A stretch of DNA of 64,000 nt from Janthinobacterium sp. 1_2014MBL_MicDiv (GCF_001865675.1 NZ_CP011319.1:1922001-1986000); one strand, 5' to 3'. Positions 1-8,958 are shown, counted from the stretch's first letter. Numbers and translations: made by a program. Notes: generated by a model from the sequence alone, not told the origin.

Positions 1-210
1 GGCGCTATCTCGATGGATTCCATCACCCTGGACGTCAGCGCCATCGCCCGGGAGCGCGTCGCGCCGGGCAGCCTGGTCGACCTGATCTGCGCCGAACACC
101 CGGTCGACGCCGTGGCAGCCATGGCCAATACCATCGGCTATGAAGTGCTGACCAACCTGGGCGGGCGTTATTACCGCGAATACAGGGGCCTGGCCCAGAG
201 CGCACGCTAG
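1..210 (+). CDS. alr: Alanine racemase, C-terminal end (5' truncated by window)
   Basis: The frame is open from the first base and ends with TAG at 208-210. The visible 69 residues contain the C-terminal racemase signature: a SMDS stretch, a G-LVDLI-turn, then the block AAMANTIGYEVLTNLGGRY followed by an Arg-rich tail. This is the beta-domain end of the PLP-dependent enzyme that interconverts L- and D-alanine for peptidoglycan synthesis. The PLP lysine and the N-terminal TIM barrel lie outside the window, so activity cannot be judged. The gene ends just before a strong hairpin terminator, so it is probably the last gene of its transcript. Confidence 0.88.
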   Translation, partial: GAISMDSITLDVSAIARERVAPGSLVDLICAEHPVDAVAAMANTIGYEVLTNLGGRYYREYRGLAQSAR

Positions 211-242
211 GCAGCGCGAAACCGATGATTGTGTGGCAAGAT

Positions 243-278
243 AGCCCCGGTGTGAGCTTCACTCCGGGGCTTTTCTTT
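243..278 (+). terminator. Rho-independent terminator after alr
   Basis: An 8-bp GC-rich stem (AGCCCCGG pairing with CCGGGGCT) is followed directly by a T-rich tail (TTTTCTTT). It sits between the alr stop and the FMN reductase start. Confidence 0.85.
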
Positions 279-298
279 AACCATCAGCGGGGATTTCT

Positions 299-856
299 AT
301 GAGTCAATATAACGTTGCGATCATCGTCGGCAGCCTGCGCAAGGATTCCTTCAACCGCAAGCTGGCCGACGCCATCATCAAGCTGGCGCCGCCCGAGTTT
401 TCTTTCAAGCATATCGAGATTGGCGACTTGCCGCTGTATGACCAGGACGACGACGGCGCGCAGGCCGAGCAGGTGCTGCGCCTGAAAACGGAAATTTCCG
501 ACGCGCAAGCCTTGCTCTTCCTTACTCCCGAATACAACCGTTCGATTCCCGGCGTGCTGAAAAACGCCCTCGACCATGGCTCGCGGCCGTATGGCCAGAG
601 CGTGTGGGGCGGCAAGCCGGGCGCCGTGCTCGGCGTCTCCGTGGGCGCCACGGGCACGGCGCTGGCGCAGCAGCATTTGCGCAATGTGCTGGCCTACCTC
701 GACGTGCCGCTGCTGGGCCAGCCCGAGATGTTTATCCAGGCCAAGGACGGCCTGTTCGACGAGCATGGCGGCATCGGCCCCGCCAGCCTGGGCTTCTTCC
801 AGGGCTGGATGCAGCGCTATGTGGACTGGGTCCGCAAGCACGCGATCCACGCCTGA
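299..856 (+). CDS. NADPH-dependent FMN reductase / quinone reductase (ChrR-like)
   Basis: This 185-aa protein has a flavodoxin-like fold. The N-terminal VGSLRKDSFNRKLA segment is the FMN phosphate loop of the NADPH-dependent FMN reductase family. The central TPEYNRSIPGVLKNALD block is the second family signature. Length matches ChrR/YieF-type enzymes (about 180-190 aa), which are cytoplasmic and reduce quinones, chromate or azo compounds. The exact substrate cannot be read from sequence. The ATG at 299 follows a GGGGA ribosome site. It lies between the alr terminator and a diguanylate cyclase and appears to be monocistronic. Confidence 0.9.
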   Translation: MSQYNVAIIVGSLRKDSFNRKLADAIIKLAPPEFSFKHIEIGDLPLYDQDDDGAQAEQVLRLKTEISDAQALLFLTPEYNRSIPGVLKNALDHGSRPYGQSVWGGKPGAVLGVSVGATGTALAQQHLRNVLAYLDVPLLGQPEMFIQAKDGLFDEHGGIGPASLGFFQGWMQRYVDWVRKHAIHA

Positions 857-990
857 GGCGGCGTGCTGGAAGGTGCGGGCTCGATGCCTGGCCTTTGACG
901 CAGATCAAGGCGGCAGCGCATGTCGTTGCCGCCTGTACACATTCCCCGCTGATTGATGCCAAGATTTCAATGTTGGCACGGCTGTCTCGG

Positions 991-996
991 TATAAT
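991..996 (+). promoter_or_regulatory. -10 element (TATAAT) upstream of the diguanylate cyclase
   Basis: There is a perfect TATAAT hexamer at 991-996 but no good -35 at 16-18 bp. Transcription would begin near 1003. That argues against the earlier in-frame ATG at 953 and supports the start at 1052. Confidence 0.45.
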
Positions 997-1051
997 GCGC
1001 CCTTTCTTTAGCGCAACACCACCCGTACACTACCTACTTCCCGCTGACGCC

Positions 1052-2626
1052 ATGTGGACTAAACCTGTTCTGCGCATGAACTTGCGCCGCCTGATCGTGC
1101 TCGTGGCCTTTGCCAGCGCCCTGGTTGCGCTGGCCAATACGTTTTACGCCAGCTACCGCGTGCAGCGCCAGTTGCTGATCGACACCACGCTGGAAGCGAA
1201 CCATGCGTATGCGAGCAAGCTGGCCAGCACGGCCGAGGATTTCCTGCAGTCGGCGCGCCAGCAGCTGGCCTACAGCGCCGGCGGCCTGCCGTCGCGCATG
1301 GCCGACGACGCCTGGCTGACGGCCGAGGCGCAGCGGCTGCGCCTGCAAACGAACAGCTTCAATTCCGTGCTCATCGTCGACGCCCATGGCAAGGTGCTGG
1401 GCGTGTCGCCGGAAACGCTGGCCCTCAAGCACCGCCAGCTCGATTCGGCGGGCGCCGTGCAGGCGCTGCGCGAACGCCGGCCCCTCGTCACGCAGCCGTA
1501 CGTGTCCTCGGCAGGCAACCTGGTCGTGTTCGTCTCGCATCCCATCGTCGGCAAGGACGGGCGCTACCTCGGCTATGTGGGCGGCAGCATCTACCTGAAA
1601 CAGAAAAACATCCTGTACACCATGCTGGGCCAGCACTACTACCGCGACGGCTCCTACCTGTACGTGGTGGACCAGAAGCGGCGCCTGCTGTACCACCCGG
1701 ATCCCGAACGCCTGGGCGACCTGGCGGGCCGCAATGAGGTGATCGACGCCATCATCGCGCAGCAGGGCGGCGGCAACCGGCGCATGGACAACAGCCTGGG
1801 CGTGGACATGCTGGCCGGCTACGCCGTCATGCCGTCGACGGGCTGGGGCATCGTCGCGCAGCGCCCGACGGCCATGACCCTGGCGCCGCTGAACCAGCTG
1901 ATGCTCAACACGCTGTGGCATTCGCTGCCGATCGCCTTGCTGAGCCTGCCATTCATCTGGTGGCTGGCCAGCCTGATTTCGCGGCCGCTGGTGCAGCTGG
2001 CCGACGGCGCGCGGCGCATGGATGCAGCGGGTACGGCCGAGCACATCGCGGCCATCCGCTCCTGGTATGTGGAGGCGGCGCAGATCAAGAAAGCCTTGCT
2101 GAAGGGCTTGGCCTTGTTGCAGAACAAGATCGGCAAGCTGAAGTCCGACGTGCAGACGGACCCGCTGACGGGCTTGTCCAACCGGCGCGGCATGGCGGCG
2201 GCGCTGGACGTCTGGCAGACGCAGGCGCGGCCGTTTTCCGTGATCGCCATCGATATCGACCATTTCAAGCAAGTCAACGACCGCTGGGGCCATGGCGTGG
2301 GCGACGACGTCATCCTGCGCCTGGCGCAGCTGATGCGCGCCTGTTCGCGCGATGCCGACGTGCTGTGCCGCAACGGCGGCGACGAATTCATCATGCTCTT
2401 GCCCGACGCCGACCTCGACGTGGCCATGCAGGTGGCCGAGCGCCTGCGCGCCAGGGTGGCCGACGCCGTCATTCCCGGCGCGGGAGCCGTGACGGTATCG
2501 CTGGGCGTCGTCTCGTCCGAGCAGGCGGCCGGCGATGCGGATGCCGTGCTGCGCGCCGCCGATGCGGCCCTGTATGTCGCCAAGGAAAACGGGCGCAATT
2601 GCGTGGGCATCACGGAGCCAGCCTGA
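1052..2626 (+). CDS. Membrane diguanylate cyclase with periplasmic dCache-like sensor
   Basis: This 524-aa protein has a first membrane segment at about residues 12-30 and an extracytoplasmic sensor at about 31-285 that resembles dCache/Cache domains (VVDQKRRLLYHPD). A second membrane segment lies near 295-315, followed by a short linker and a C-terminal GGDEF domain. The catalytic motif is intact (NGGDEF), and the inhibitory I-site RDAD lies five residues before it. It should make cyclic di-GMP from GTP with product inhibition. The frame stays open back to 953, but the TATAAT at 991-996 and the position of the hydrophobic segment favour ATG 1052; ATG 1076 is also possible. The ligand is unknown. 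Confidence 0.88.
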   Translation: MWTKPVLRMNLRRLIVLVAFASALVALANTFYASYRVQRQLLIDTTLEANHAYASKLASTAEDFLQSARQQLAYSAGGLPSRMADDAWLTAEAQRLRLQTNSFNSVLIVDAHGKVLGVSPETLALKHRQLDSAGAVQALRERRPLVTQPYVSSAGNLVVFVSHPIVGKDGRYLGYVGGSIYLKQKNILYTMLGQHYYRDGSYLYVVDQKRRLLYHPDPERLGDLAGRNEVIDAIIAQQGGGNRRMDNSLGVDMLAGYAVMPSTGWGIVAQRPTAMTLAPLNQLMLNTLWHSLPIALLSLPFIWWLASLISRPLVQLADGARRMDAAGTAEHIAAIRSWYVEAAQIKKALLKGLALLQNKIGKLKSDVQTDPLTGLSNRRGMAAALDVWQTQARPFSVIAIDIDHFKQVNDRWGHGVGDDVILRLAQLMRACSRDADVLCRNGGDEFIMLLPDADLDVAMQVAERLRARVADAVIPGAGAVTVSLGVVSSEQAAGDADAVLRAADAALYVAKENGRNCVGITEPA

Positions 2627-2760
2627 CAGGCGTGCCGTGCGGCATAAACTGATCCGCTGTTTTTCGCTGCATCTGAGCCTGTCCGGTTTGTCCGCCAGCA
2701 CTTACCATGTGGCCCTGAGACGCACAATGAGGATGACGGGCATGGCAGGGTTGGATATCG

Positions 2761-3306
2761 ATGACGTTTAAGCAAAAATTTGGCATCCGCTGCGATGTCA
2801 ATGGGCGGCCACATCCGCTGGCCTTCCTCGACTGCCGCGAACTCAACTATGGCCAGCACAGCGTGCTGCCGCTGCACCCGTTTCGCCTGAGCGTGCCGGA
2901 AACGGCGCTGGCGGGCCTGCTCGACGGGCCGTTCAACAGCTTCATCCAGACTTGCCGCGAAGATGACCTGCGGTACGAGGAAAGCGACTTGCCCCAGCTG
3001 ATGCAGGCCGGCTATCCCGACATCACGGCCATGCTGGCGGGCCACCGGCCACTGCTGGCCGAGATGCTGGACGACTTCATGATCGGCGACCTGATGGGGG
3101 CCATCGGGCGCGCCAGCGGCTACTGCCGGCCCCGCGCCCGCTACTGGGGCGACGTCGAGGCGGCCGATGGCCGCGCGTATTTCACCGTCAATCAAGTGGA
3201 GAAAATCCATTTTGCCGATGGCCAGGTTCTATTCGAAGGGCAGGGCTACTACGGCGTGTACCTGATCTGGCTGACGCATGGCAAACGAACTGAAATTGGG
3301 GCTTGA
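2761..3306 (+). CDS. Conserved hypothetical protein, 181 aa
   Basis: I do not recognise the family. The protein appears soluble, with no signal peptide or membrane segment. It has several aromatic and glycine-rich strands near its C-terminus (QVLFEGQGYYGVYLIWLTHGK), suggesting an alpha/beta or beta-rich fold. ATG 2761 lies about 130 bp after the diguanylate cyclase stop. Its TGA (3304-3306) is embedded in the -35 element of the copper promoter that follows, so the two transcription units abut without spacer. Codon use matches its neighbours. Confidence 0.6.
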   Translation: MTFKQKFGIRCDVNGRPHPLAFLDCRELNYGQHSVLPLHPFRLSVPETALAGLLDGPFNSFIQTCREDDLRYEESDLPQLMQAGYPDITAMLAGHRPLLAEMLDDFMIGDLMGAIGRASGYCRPRARYWGDVEAADGRAYFTVNQVEKIHFADGQVLFEGQGYYGVYLIWLTHGKRTEIGA

Positions 3307-3333
3307 CCTTCCTCGTGTGGGAAGGTTTATAGT
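3303..3333 (+). promoter_or_regulatory. CueR-type (MerR family) copper promoter
   Basis: The layout is -35 TTGACC (3303-3308), a 19-bp spacer, then -10 TATAGT (3328-3333). The over-long 19-bp spacer is the hallmark of MerR-family promoters. Within it lies the dyad ACCTTCC (3306-3312)-N7-GGAAGGT (3320-3326), which matches the known CueR operator pattern. CueR itself is not in the window. The predicted transcription start is at or next to the ATG at 3340, implying a leaderless message. Confidence 0.85.
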
Positions 3334-3339
3334 CATGCC

Positions 3340-3777
3340 ATGAACCGTGCCTTTTTCCGCTTTCTCGCCCGCTCGCTGCTCTGGCTGCTGGCCGTCACGC
3401 TGCCCCTGCAGGGCTTTGCGTCGGCCATGCGCAGCTGCTGCGTGGACGAGCTTGCGGTGGCCGTCAGCGTCGCCGCCATGCAGGCGCCGGCGCAGGCGCA
3501 GGCCCCCGAGTGCCACGACATGGGCGATATGGCCGGCATGCACATGCAGGACCAGCCGATGAAAATGGCCATGGACGATGGCGGCGCCACGCACCATGGC
3601 CACGATTGCAGCAACCATGGCGCCTGCACGGCGGGTGCCACGGCCCCGCCCGGCATGCCGCCGCTGCAAGCCTTGACCCTGCGCGCGCCGCCTCCGGCGC
3701 TGGCGCCCGATTCCCTGTTCGCCGGGCACATACCGTCCGGTCCCGAACGTCCCCCGAGAAGCACGCACTCCGCCTGA
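3340..3777 (+). CDS. CopL-like His/Met/Cys-rich exported metal-binding protein
   Basis: This 145-aa protein has a signal peptide at about residues 1-28 (RFLARSLLWLLAVTLPLQGFASA). It then has two Cys pairs, a His/Met-rich central region (MGDMAGMHMQDQPMKMAMD, HHGHDCSNHG) and a C-terminus ending in PERPPR. That ending and composition resemble CopL-type proteins at the head of copper-resistance operons; this is a resemblance from memory. It probably binds copper in the periplasm. It is the first gene behind the CueR-type promoter, and its ATG sits at the predicted transcription start. No Shine-Dalgarno is present. Confidence 0.75.
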   Translation: MNRAFFRFLARSLLWLLAVTLPLQGFASAMRSCCVDELAVAVSVAAMQAPAQAQAPECHDMGDMAGMHMQDQPMKMAMDDGGATHHGHDCSNHGACTAGATAPPGMPPLQALTLRAPPPALAPDSLFAGHIPSGPERPPRSTHSA

Positions 3778-3890
3778 CCGCCCGTTGAACCTGGCGGCGC
3801 CGCCGTCGCACGTCCCTGCACGTCGCGGCGGCCGCCCCGGCGTTCCTCCGGCGCGCTTGCCGCGCCATACCCTGTCATTCTAGGAATATC

Positions 3891-4283
3891 ATGAAACACC
3901 TGTTCAGCCTTGCGCTGGCCACCGGCGTTGCGCTTGCGGCGCTACCGCTGGCCGCCAGTGCCGCCAGCCCTGCCGCCGCAACGCCCGGCCCCGCCGCCCC
4001 GCAAGCGGCGCAAGCAGCCGTGCCGGCCACCACTTATCGCTCCGCCTTCGCCGGCTACCGTCCCGCCGTCGAAGACGAGGCCACGCCGGACCAGTCCTGG
4101 CGCGCCCTGAACCGGAAGGTTGGCGACGCCGGCGGCCACATGGGCATGATGAAGATGGACGGCCACAAGATGGACGGCCATGCCATGCCGGGTCACAAGA
4201 TACCGATGGGGCACGCCATGCCCAAGCCCGATGCCAAGCCGGCCGACCAGCCGGCCCCGCAACACCACCATGAGGGGCATTGA
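3891..4283 (+). CDS. Small exported Met/His-rich copper-binding protein
   Basis: This 130-aa protein begins with a clear signal peptide (residues 1-25) and an Ala/Pro-rich linker. A short conserved block follows (YRSAFAGYRPAVEDEATPDQ), then a C-terminal third rich in Met, His and Lys, with repeats of the type KMDGHKMDGHAMPGHK and a terminal HHHEGH. Such tails bind Cu(I)/Cu(II). It is the second gene of the copper cluster, preceded by AGGAAT. Its TGA is one base before the ATG of the efflux lipoprotein, so the two are probably translationally coupled. A periplasmic copper carrier is the likely role. Confidence 0.78.
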   Translation: MKHLFSLALATGVALAALPLAASAASPAAATPGPAAPQAAQAAVPATTYRSAFAGYRPAVEDEATPDQSWRALNRKVGDAGGHMGMMKMDGHKMDGHAMPGHKIPMGHAMPKPDAKPADQPAPQHHHEGH

Positions 4284-4284
4284 G

Positions 4285-5643
4285 ATGAGCCGTTTCAAGA
4301 CATCGTATTGCCTGACGCCGCTGGCCCTGGCCGCCGCCCTGCTGCTCGGCGGCTGCGCCAGTTTCAGCCAGGATGGCGGCATGCAGGCCGTCGCCGCGCT
4401 GGCCGATGCCCGCACGGGCGCTCCCGCCGCGCTGGCGGACAAGGGTGGCGAGGACAAGCTGGCGCAGCTGCTGGCCCAGCCGCTGGATGCCGACAGCGCC
4501 GTGCGCATCGCCCTGATGAACAACCATGGCATGAAAGCGGCACTGGCCCAGCTGGGCGCGTCCGAGGCCGACCTCGTGCAGGCGGGGCGCTTGCGCAACC
4601 CGGGCCTGTCGTTCGGCCGCTCGCACGGCAGCCACGGCAATGAAATCGACCGCGGCGTCAGTTTCGACCTGGCCGGCTTGCTGACCATGCCCCTGCGCGT
4701 GAACATCGAGCGGGGCCGCTTCGAGCAAGCCAAGCTGCAGGCGGCATCGTCTGCCGTGCAACTGGCGGCGGACACGCGCCGCGCCTACTTCACCGCCGTC
4801 GCGGCCGTGCAGACGGAAGCGTTCATGCAGCGGGCGCTGGTGTCGGCCGAGGCGGGCGCGCAGCTGGCCACGCGCCTGCAGCAGGCGGGCAACTGGAGCC
4901 GCCTCGACCAGGCGCGCCAGCAAGTGTTTTACGCGGACGCCGTCGGCGACCTGGCGCGCGCGCGCCACCAGGCGACGGCGACGCGCGAGCACCTGACGCG
5001 TTTGCTGGGCCTGTGGGGCAAGCAGACCAGCTTCACCTTGCCGTCGCGCCTGCCCGACTTGCCGGCCACCCCGGCCGACGCCGGCAATATCGAGGCGCAG
5101 GCCATGGAGCAGCGCCTCGACGTGCAGATGAGCAAACTCGACGCGCACGCGACGGCCGACGCGCTGGGCCTGTCGAAGGTGACGGGCTTCATCAACGTGC
5201 TCGACGTGGGTTATACCAACAAGAGCAGCAGCGAAGCGCCGCGCGAGAATGGCTACGAGGTCTCGCTGGAACTGCCCCTGTTCGACTGGGGCACGGCGCG
5301 CAACGCCAGGGCGCAAGCCTTGTACGAGCAGTCGCTGCAGCGCACGGCGGGCACGGCCGTGCGGGCCCGCTCGGAAGTGCGTGAGGCCTACTCCAGTTAC
5401 CGCACGGCTTACGACCTGGCGCGCCACTACCGCGATGAAGTCGTGCCGCTGCGCAAGACGATCTCGCACGAAGTATTGCTGCGCTACAACGGCATGCTGG
5501 CCAGCGTGTTCGAGCTGCTGGCGGACGCCCGCGAGCAGGTGAGCAGCGTGAATGGCGCCATCGAGACCCAGCGCGATTTCTGGATCGCCCAAACGGCATT
5601 GCAATCGGCCATCAATGGCAGCGGCCCTGCCGACAAGGAATAA
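4285..5643 (+). CDS. TolC/CusC-family outer-membrane efflux lipoprotein
   Basis: This 452-aa protein has a lipoprotein signal (ALAAALLLGGC, Cys about residue 20) and the paired helical repeats of outer-membrane efflux proteins, for example ALMNNHGMKAALAQLGASEADLVQAG and the mirror C-terminal half. It should form a trimeric outer-membrane channel. No RND pump or adaptor of its own is adjacent, so within this cluster it may work with a pump elsewhere. The start at 4285 directly follows the stop of the previous gene. The longer frame from 4180 would overlap that gene and lose the lipoprotein signal. Confidence 0.87.
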   Translation: MSRFKTSYCLTPLALAAALLLGGCASFSQDGGMQAVAALADARTGAPAALADKGGEDKLAQLLAQPLDADSAVRIALMNNHGMKAALAQLGASEADLVQAGRLRNPGLSFGRSHGSHGNEIDRGVSFDLAGLLTMPLRVNIERGRFEQAKLQAASSAVQLAADTRRAYFTAVAAVQTEAFMQRALVSAEAGAQLATRLQQAGNWSRLDQARQQVFYADAVGDLARARHQATATREHLTRLLGLWGKQTSFTLPSRLPDLPATPADAGNIEAQAMEQRLDVQMSKLDAHATADALGLSKVTGFINVLDVGYTNKSSSEAPRENGYEVSLELPLFDWGTARNARAQALYEQSLQRTAGTAVRARSEVREAYSSYRTAYDLARHYRDEVVPLRKTISHEVLLRYNGMLASVFELLADAREQVSSVNGAIETQRDFWIAQTALQSAINGSGPADKE

Positions 5644-7028
5644 TGATGATTACACGTAGAAACTTTTTCATGAATGCGGGCGCCGTCGCCCTGAGTGCGG
5701 CTGCCGTCAGCCGCGTCGGCGCGGCGTCGCTGCCGGAAGCCGTCAGCATGGCCGGTGCGGCAACGACAGCGCCGCCACCGCCGCCGAACGGCCGCCCCTT
5801 CCATCCCGTCGTCACCCTGAATGGCTGGTCCTTGCCCTGGCGCATGAACAACAACGTCAAGGAATTCCACCTCGTGGCCGAGCCCGTCGTGCGCGAACTG
5901 GCGCCCGGCATGCAGGCCAACCTGTGGGGCTACAACGGCCAGTCGCCGGGGCCCACCATCGAAGTGGTGGAGGGCGACCGGGTGCGCATTTTCGTCACCA
6001 ACAAATTGCCGGAGCACACGAGCGTGCACTGGCATGGACAGCGCTTGCCGAACGGCATGGATGGCGTCACGGGGCTGACGCAGCCAGGCATTCCGCCTGG
6101 CAAGACCTTCGTCTATGAATTCGTTGCCAAGCGGCCCGGCACCTTCATGTACCACCCGCATGCCGATGAAATGACGCAGATGGCGATGGGCATGATGGGC
6201 TTCTGGGTGACGCACCCGAAAGACCCGAATTTCATGAAGGTGGACCGCGATTTCGTCTTCTTGCTCAGCAACTACGACATCGACCCCGGCAGCTACACGC
6301 CGAAGATCATGACCATGACGGATTTCAACCTGTTCACCTTCAACAGCCGCGTTTTCCCCGGCATCGACCCGATGGTGGTGCGCCAGGGCGACAAGGTGCG
6401 CGTGCGCGTGGGCAACCTCACCATGACGAACCACCCGATCCACATGCATGGCCATGAATTCGAGGTGACGGGCACGGATGGGGGCTGGACGCGCCCCGAA
6501 TCGCGCTGGCCCGAAGTGACGACGGATATTGCCGTGGGCCAGATGCGCGCCGTGGAATTCACGGCCACGGACCTGGGCGACTGGGCTTTCCACTGCCACA
6601 AGTCGCACCACACGATGAATGCCATGGGGCATGACGTGCCGACCATGATCGGCGTCGACCACCAGGGCGTGGCGGCAAAGATCAACCAGCTGGTGCCCGG
6701 TTACATGGTGATGGGCGAGCGCGGCATGGCCGACATGGGCGAGATGCAGATGCCGATTCCCGACAACACCTTGCCGATGATGGCCGGCGACGGCCCGTTC
6801 GGCGCCATCGGCATGGGCGGCATGTTTACCACGGTAAAGGTGCGCAAGGACCAGAAGCCCGGCGATTACCGCGACCCTGGCTGGTACAAGCATCCGGCCG
6901 GCAGCGTGGCCCATGAATGGACGGGCGCCTTGCCGGAACCGGTGCGCGCCCAGGGGACGGGCAAGCCGGCGGCCAGGCGTGGCGTCGAGATGACGGTACG
7001 CAAGCCGGGCGGGCACGCGGGACATTAA
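5643..7028 (+). CDS. Tat-exported multicopper oxidase (CopA/CueO-like)
   Basis: This 461-aa protein starts with a twin-arginine signal (TRRNFF). All copper ligand motifs are present in order: HWHG, HPHADE, HPIHMHGHEF and HCHKSHH with an axial Met (HCH at residues 317-319). It probably oxidises Cu(I) to Cu(II) in the periplasm. About 140 residues follow the HCH motif, including a Met-rich stretch (VMGERGMADMGEMQM), whereas in most family members that motif is near the C-terminus. The ATG overlaps the stop of the efflux protein by one base. A terminator follows, closing the copper operon. Confidence 0.92.
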   Translation: MMITRRNFFMNAGAVALSAAAVSRVGAASLPEAVSMAGAATTAPPPPPNGRPFHPVVTLNGWSLPWRMNNNVKEFHLVAEPVVRELAPGMQANLWGYNGQSPGPTIEVVEGDRVRIFVTNKLPEHTSVHWHGQRLPNGMDGVTGLTQPGIPPGKTFVYEFVAKRPGTFMYHPHADEMTQMAMGMMGFWVTHPKDPNFMKVDRDFVFLLSNYDIDPGSYTPKIMTMTDFNLFTFNSRVFPGIDPMVVRQGDKVRVRVGNLTMTNHPIHMHGHEFEVTGTDGGWTRPESRWPEVTTDIAVGQMRAVEFTATDLGDWAFHCHKSHHTMNAMGHDVPTMIGVDHQGVAAKINQLVPGYMVMGERGMADMGEMQMPIPDNTLPMMAGDGPFGAIGMGGMFTTVKVRKDQKPGDYRDPGWYKHPAGSVAHEWTGALPEPVRAQGTGKPAARRGVEMTVRKPGGHAGH

Positions 7029-7036
7029 TCCGCAGG

Positions 7037-7068
7037 AACGGCTTGCCTAGCATGGCAAGCCGTTTTGC
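7037..7068 (+). terminator. Terminator of the copper operon
   Basis: A perfect 11-bp stem (AACGGCTTGCC / GGCAAGCCGTT) with a 6-nt loop and a TTTT run, 9 bp after the oxidase stop. Confidence 0.85.
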
Positions 7069-7230
7069 ATGTTGCCCTAAATCAAGGAATTGTCGTTTGG
7101 TGACAATCCGAGCATTTTTTCTGCCCTTTTTTCTTTATATTCAAGCTATTACGTTTCTTGTAAACGCTGATCGTCCCCGTTGTGCCGCCGTATCAGGCGG
7201 TGGCGCCGGGCAAGGTGAAAAGGGGAAATC

Positions 7231-8886
7231 ATGCTGAATCAGATGAAGGTGGGAACGCGCTTGCTGGCGGCATTTTTCTGTGTCGCCCTGATGGGGGCCA
7301 TCGTGGCCGGCATCGGTATCTTCAACATGGGCAAGATCGACACCATGGCTGGCCAGATGTACAACAATGAATTGCTGGGTTTGTCGTATATCAAGGAAGC
7401 CAATATCGCCTTGATCAAGGTGGGCCGGGCGCGCAGCAATTTCCTGCTGGCTACCACGGCCGAAGAGCGCAGCCGGCGCCAGGCCGATATCGCCAAATTT
7501 CTCGAAACCAATAAAAGCAACCTGGCCAAGGCCCAGCCCCTGTTCGTCACGGCGGCCGCCAAGGAGCTGTTTGCCCGCTTTGCCACCGTCGAAGCCGAGT
7601 ACACGGCGACCATGCAGCAGGCGCTGACCCTGGCGGCAGCCGAGCCGCTGGCCCAGCGCAGCACCGCATTGACGGAGCTGCTGAACAAGACGCGCCAGCA
7701 TGCCGACGAACTCGATGGCGTGCTGGAAAAACTGTCCTTGCAGAAAGAGGAGCGGGCCAAGGCGGCGGCCGACCAGGCGTCCAGCGTGTACCAGGCCAGC
7801 CGTACTTTCATGATCGCGCTGGTGCTGGGCAGCATGGCCGCCGGGCTGGCCCTGGGCGCGCTGATCACGCGCGCCCTGACGCGCCAGCTGGGCGGCGAAC
7901 CCGCGTATGCCGTCCGGATCGCGGGCGCCATCGCCGAGGGCGACCTCACCGTGGATATCCGCACGGCAAGCCACGACAGCGCCAGCCTGCTGTACGCCAT
8001 GAAAACCATGCGCGACAAGCTGGTGGGCATCGTCAGCCAGGTGCGCTCGGGCACGGATACCATCAATACGGCGTCCGGCGAAATCGCCCAGGGCAACCTC
8101 GACCTGTCGTCGCGCACGGAAGAGCAGGCCAGCTCGCTGGAAGAAACGGCTTCGTCGATGGAGGAACTGACGTCGGCCGTGCGCCAGAACGCGGACAATG
8201 CGCGCCAGGCCAATGTGCTGGCCGGCGCCGCCTCGGACGTGGCCGGCAAGGGTGGCGCCGTGGTGGGGCAGGTGGTGCAGACGATGGAATCGATCAACGC
8301 CTCCTCGCGCAAGATCGTCGACATCATCAGCGTCATCGACGGCATCGCCTTCCAGACGAATATCCTCGCCTTGAACGCAGCGGTGGAAGCGGCCAGGGCG
8401 GGCGAGGAAGGGCGCGGCTTCGCCGTCGTGGCGGCCGAAGTGCGCAACCTGGCGCAGCGCTCGGCCAGTGCCGCCAAGGAAATCAAGATCCTGATCGGCG
8501 ACTCCGTCGAACAGGTGGAAATCGGCTCCAGGCTCGTGCATGACGCGGGCAAGACGATGGATGAGGTCGTCACCAGCGTGCGCCAGGTGGCCGACATCAT
8601 GCAGGAAATCACGGCCGCCAGCGCCGAGCAGAGCGCCGGCATCGAGCAAGTCAACCAGGCCGTGCTGCAAATGGACCAGGTGACGCAGCAAAACGCGGCC
8701 CTCGTGGAAGAGGCGGCGGCCGCCGCCGAATCGCTGCAGGATCAGGCGCAAACCTTGACGGAGCTGGTGGGCGTGTTCCGCCTGCATGCCCAGGCCGAAC
8801 GCATCGCCGTGCCGCCGGCCAGCAATGTGACGCCGCTGCGCCGGCCGGCGCCAGCGTTCAGGCACGGCGAGCGCCGGCTGGCCTGA
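7231..8886 (+). CDS. Methyl-accepting chemotaxis protein (4-helix-bundle sensor)
   Basis: This 551-aa chemoreceptor has a TM1 at about residues 10-32 and a periplasmic four-helix-bundle domain at about 33-190. TM2 lies at about 192-215, followed by HAMP and a long cytoplasmic signalling domain. The signalling hairpin tip is present as DIISVIDGIAFQTNILALNAAVEAARAGEEGRGFAVVA. Methylation helices are rich in Glu/Gln pairs (SSRTEEQASSLEETASSMEEL). No CheB/CheR pentapeptide is visible at the C-terminus. It relays an unknown ligand to CheA/CheW encoded elsewhere. ATG 7231 follows AGGGGAAA. Confidence 0.95.
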   Translation: MLNQMKVGTRLLAAFFCVALMGAIVAGIGIFNMGKIDTMAGQMYNNELLGLSYIKEANIALIKVGRARSNFLLATTAEERSRRQADIAKFLETNKSNLAKAQPLFVTAAAKELFARFATVEAEYTATMQQALTLAAAEPLAQRSTALTELLNKTRQHADELDGVLEKLSLQKEERAKAAADQASSVYQASRTFMIALVLGSMAAGLALGALITRALTRQLGGEPAYAVRIAGAIAEGDLTVDIRTASHDSASLLYAMKTMRDKLVGIVSQVRSGTDTINTASGEIAQGNLDLSSRTEEQASSLEETASSMEELTSAVRQNADNARQANVLAGAASDVAGKGGAVVGQVVQTMESINASSRKIVDIISVIDGIAFQTNILALNAAVEAARAGEEGRGFAVVAAEVRNLAQRSASAAKEIKILIGDSVEQVEIGSRLVHDAGKTMDEVVTSVRQVADIMQEITAASAEQSAGIEQVNQAVLQMDQVTQQNAALVEEAAAAAESLQDQAQTLTELVGVFRLHAQAERIAVPPASNVTPLRRPAPAFRHGERRLA

Positions 8887-8958
8887 CGGCCGTTGGCCAG
8901 GCATAAGTGGCGCAGCGGTGGTAGGCTGTCGCCATCGCCTACTCTTGCCGGGACTCGT

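Noticed and set aside
1034..2701. 555-codon minus-strand frame
   Set aside because: Antisense to the diguanylate cyclase, whose GGDEF motif is intact; no recognisable protein.
3904..5604. 566-codon minus-strand frame across the copper genes
   Set aside because: Antisense to the Met-rich protein and efflux lipoprotein; composition not protein-like.
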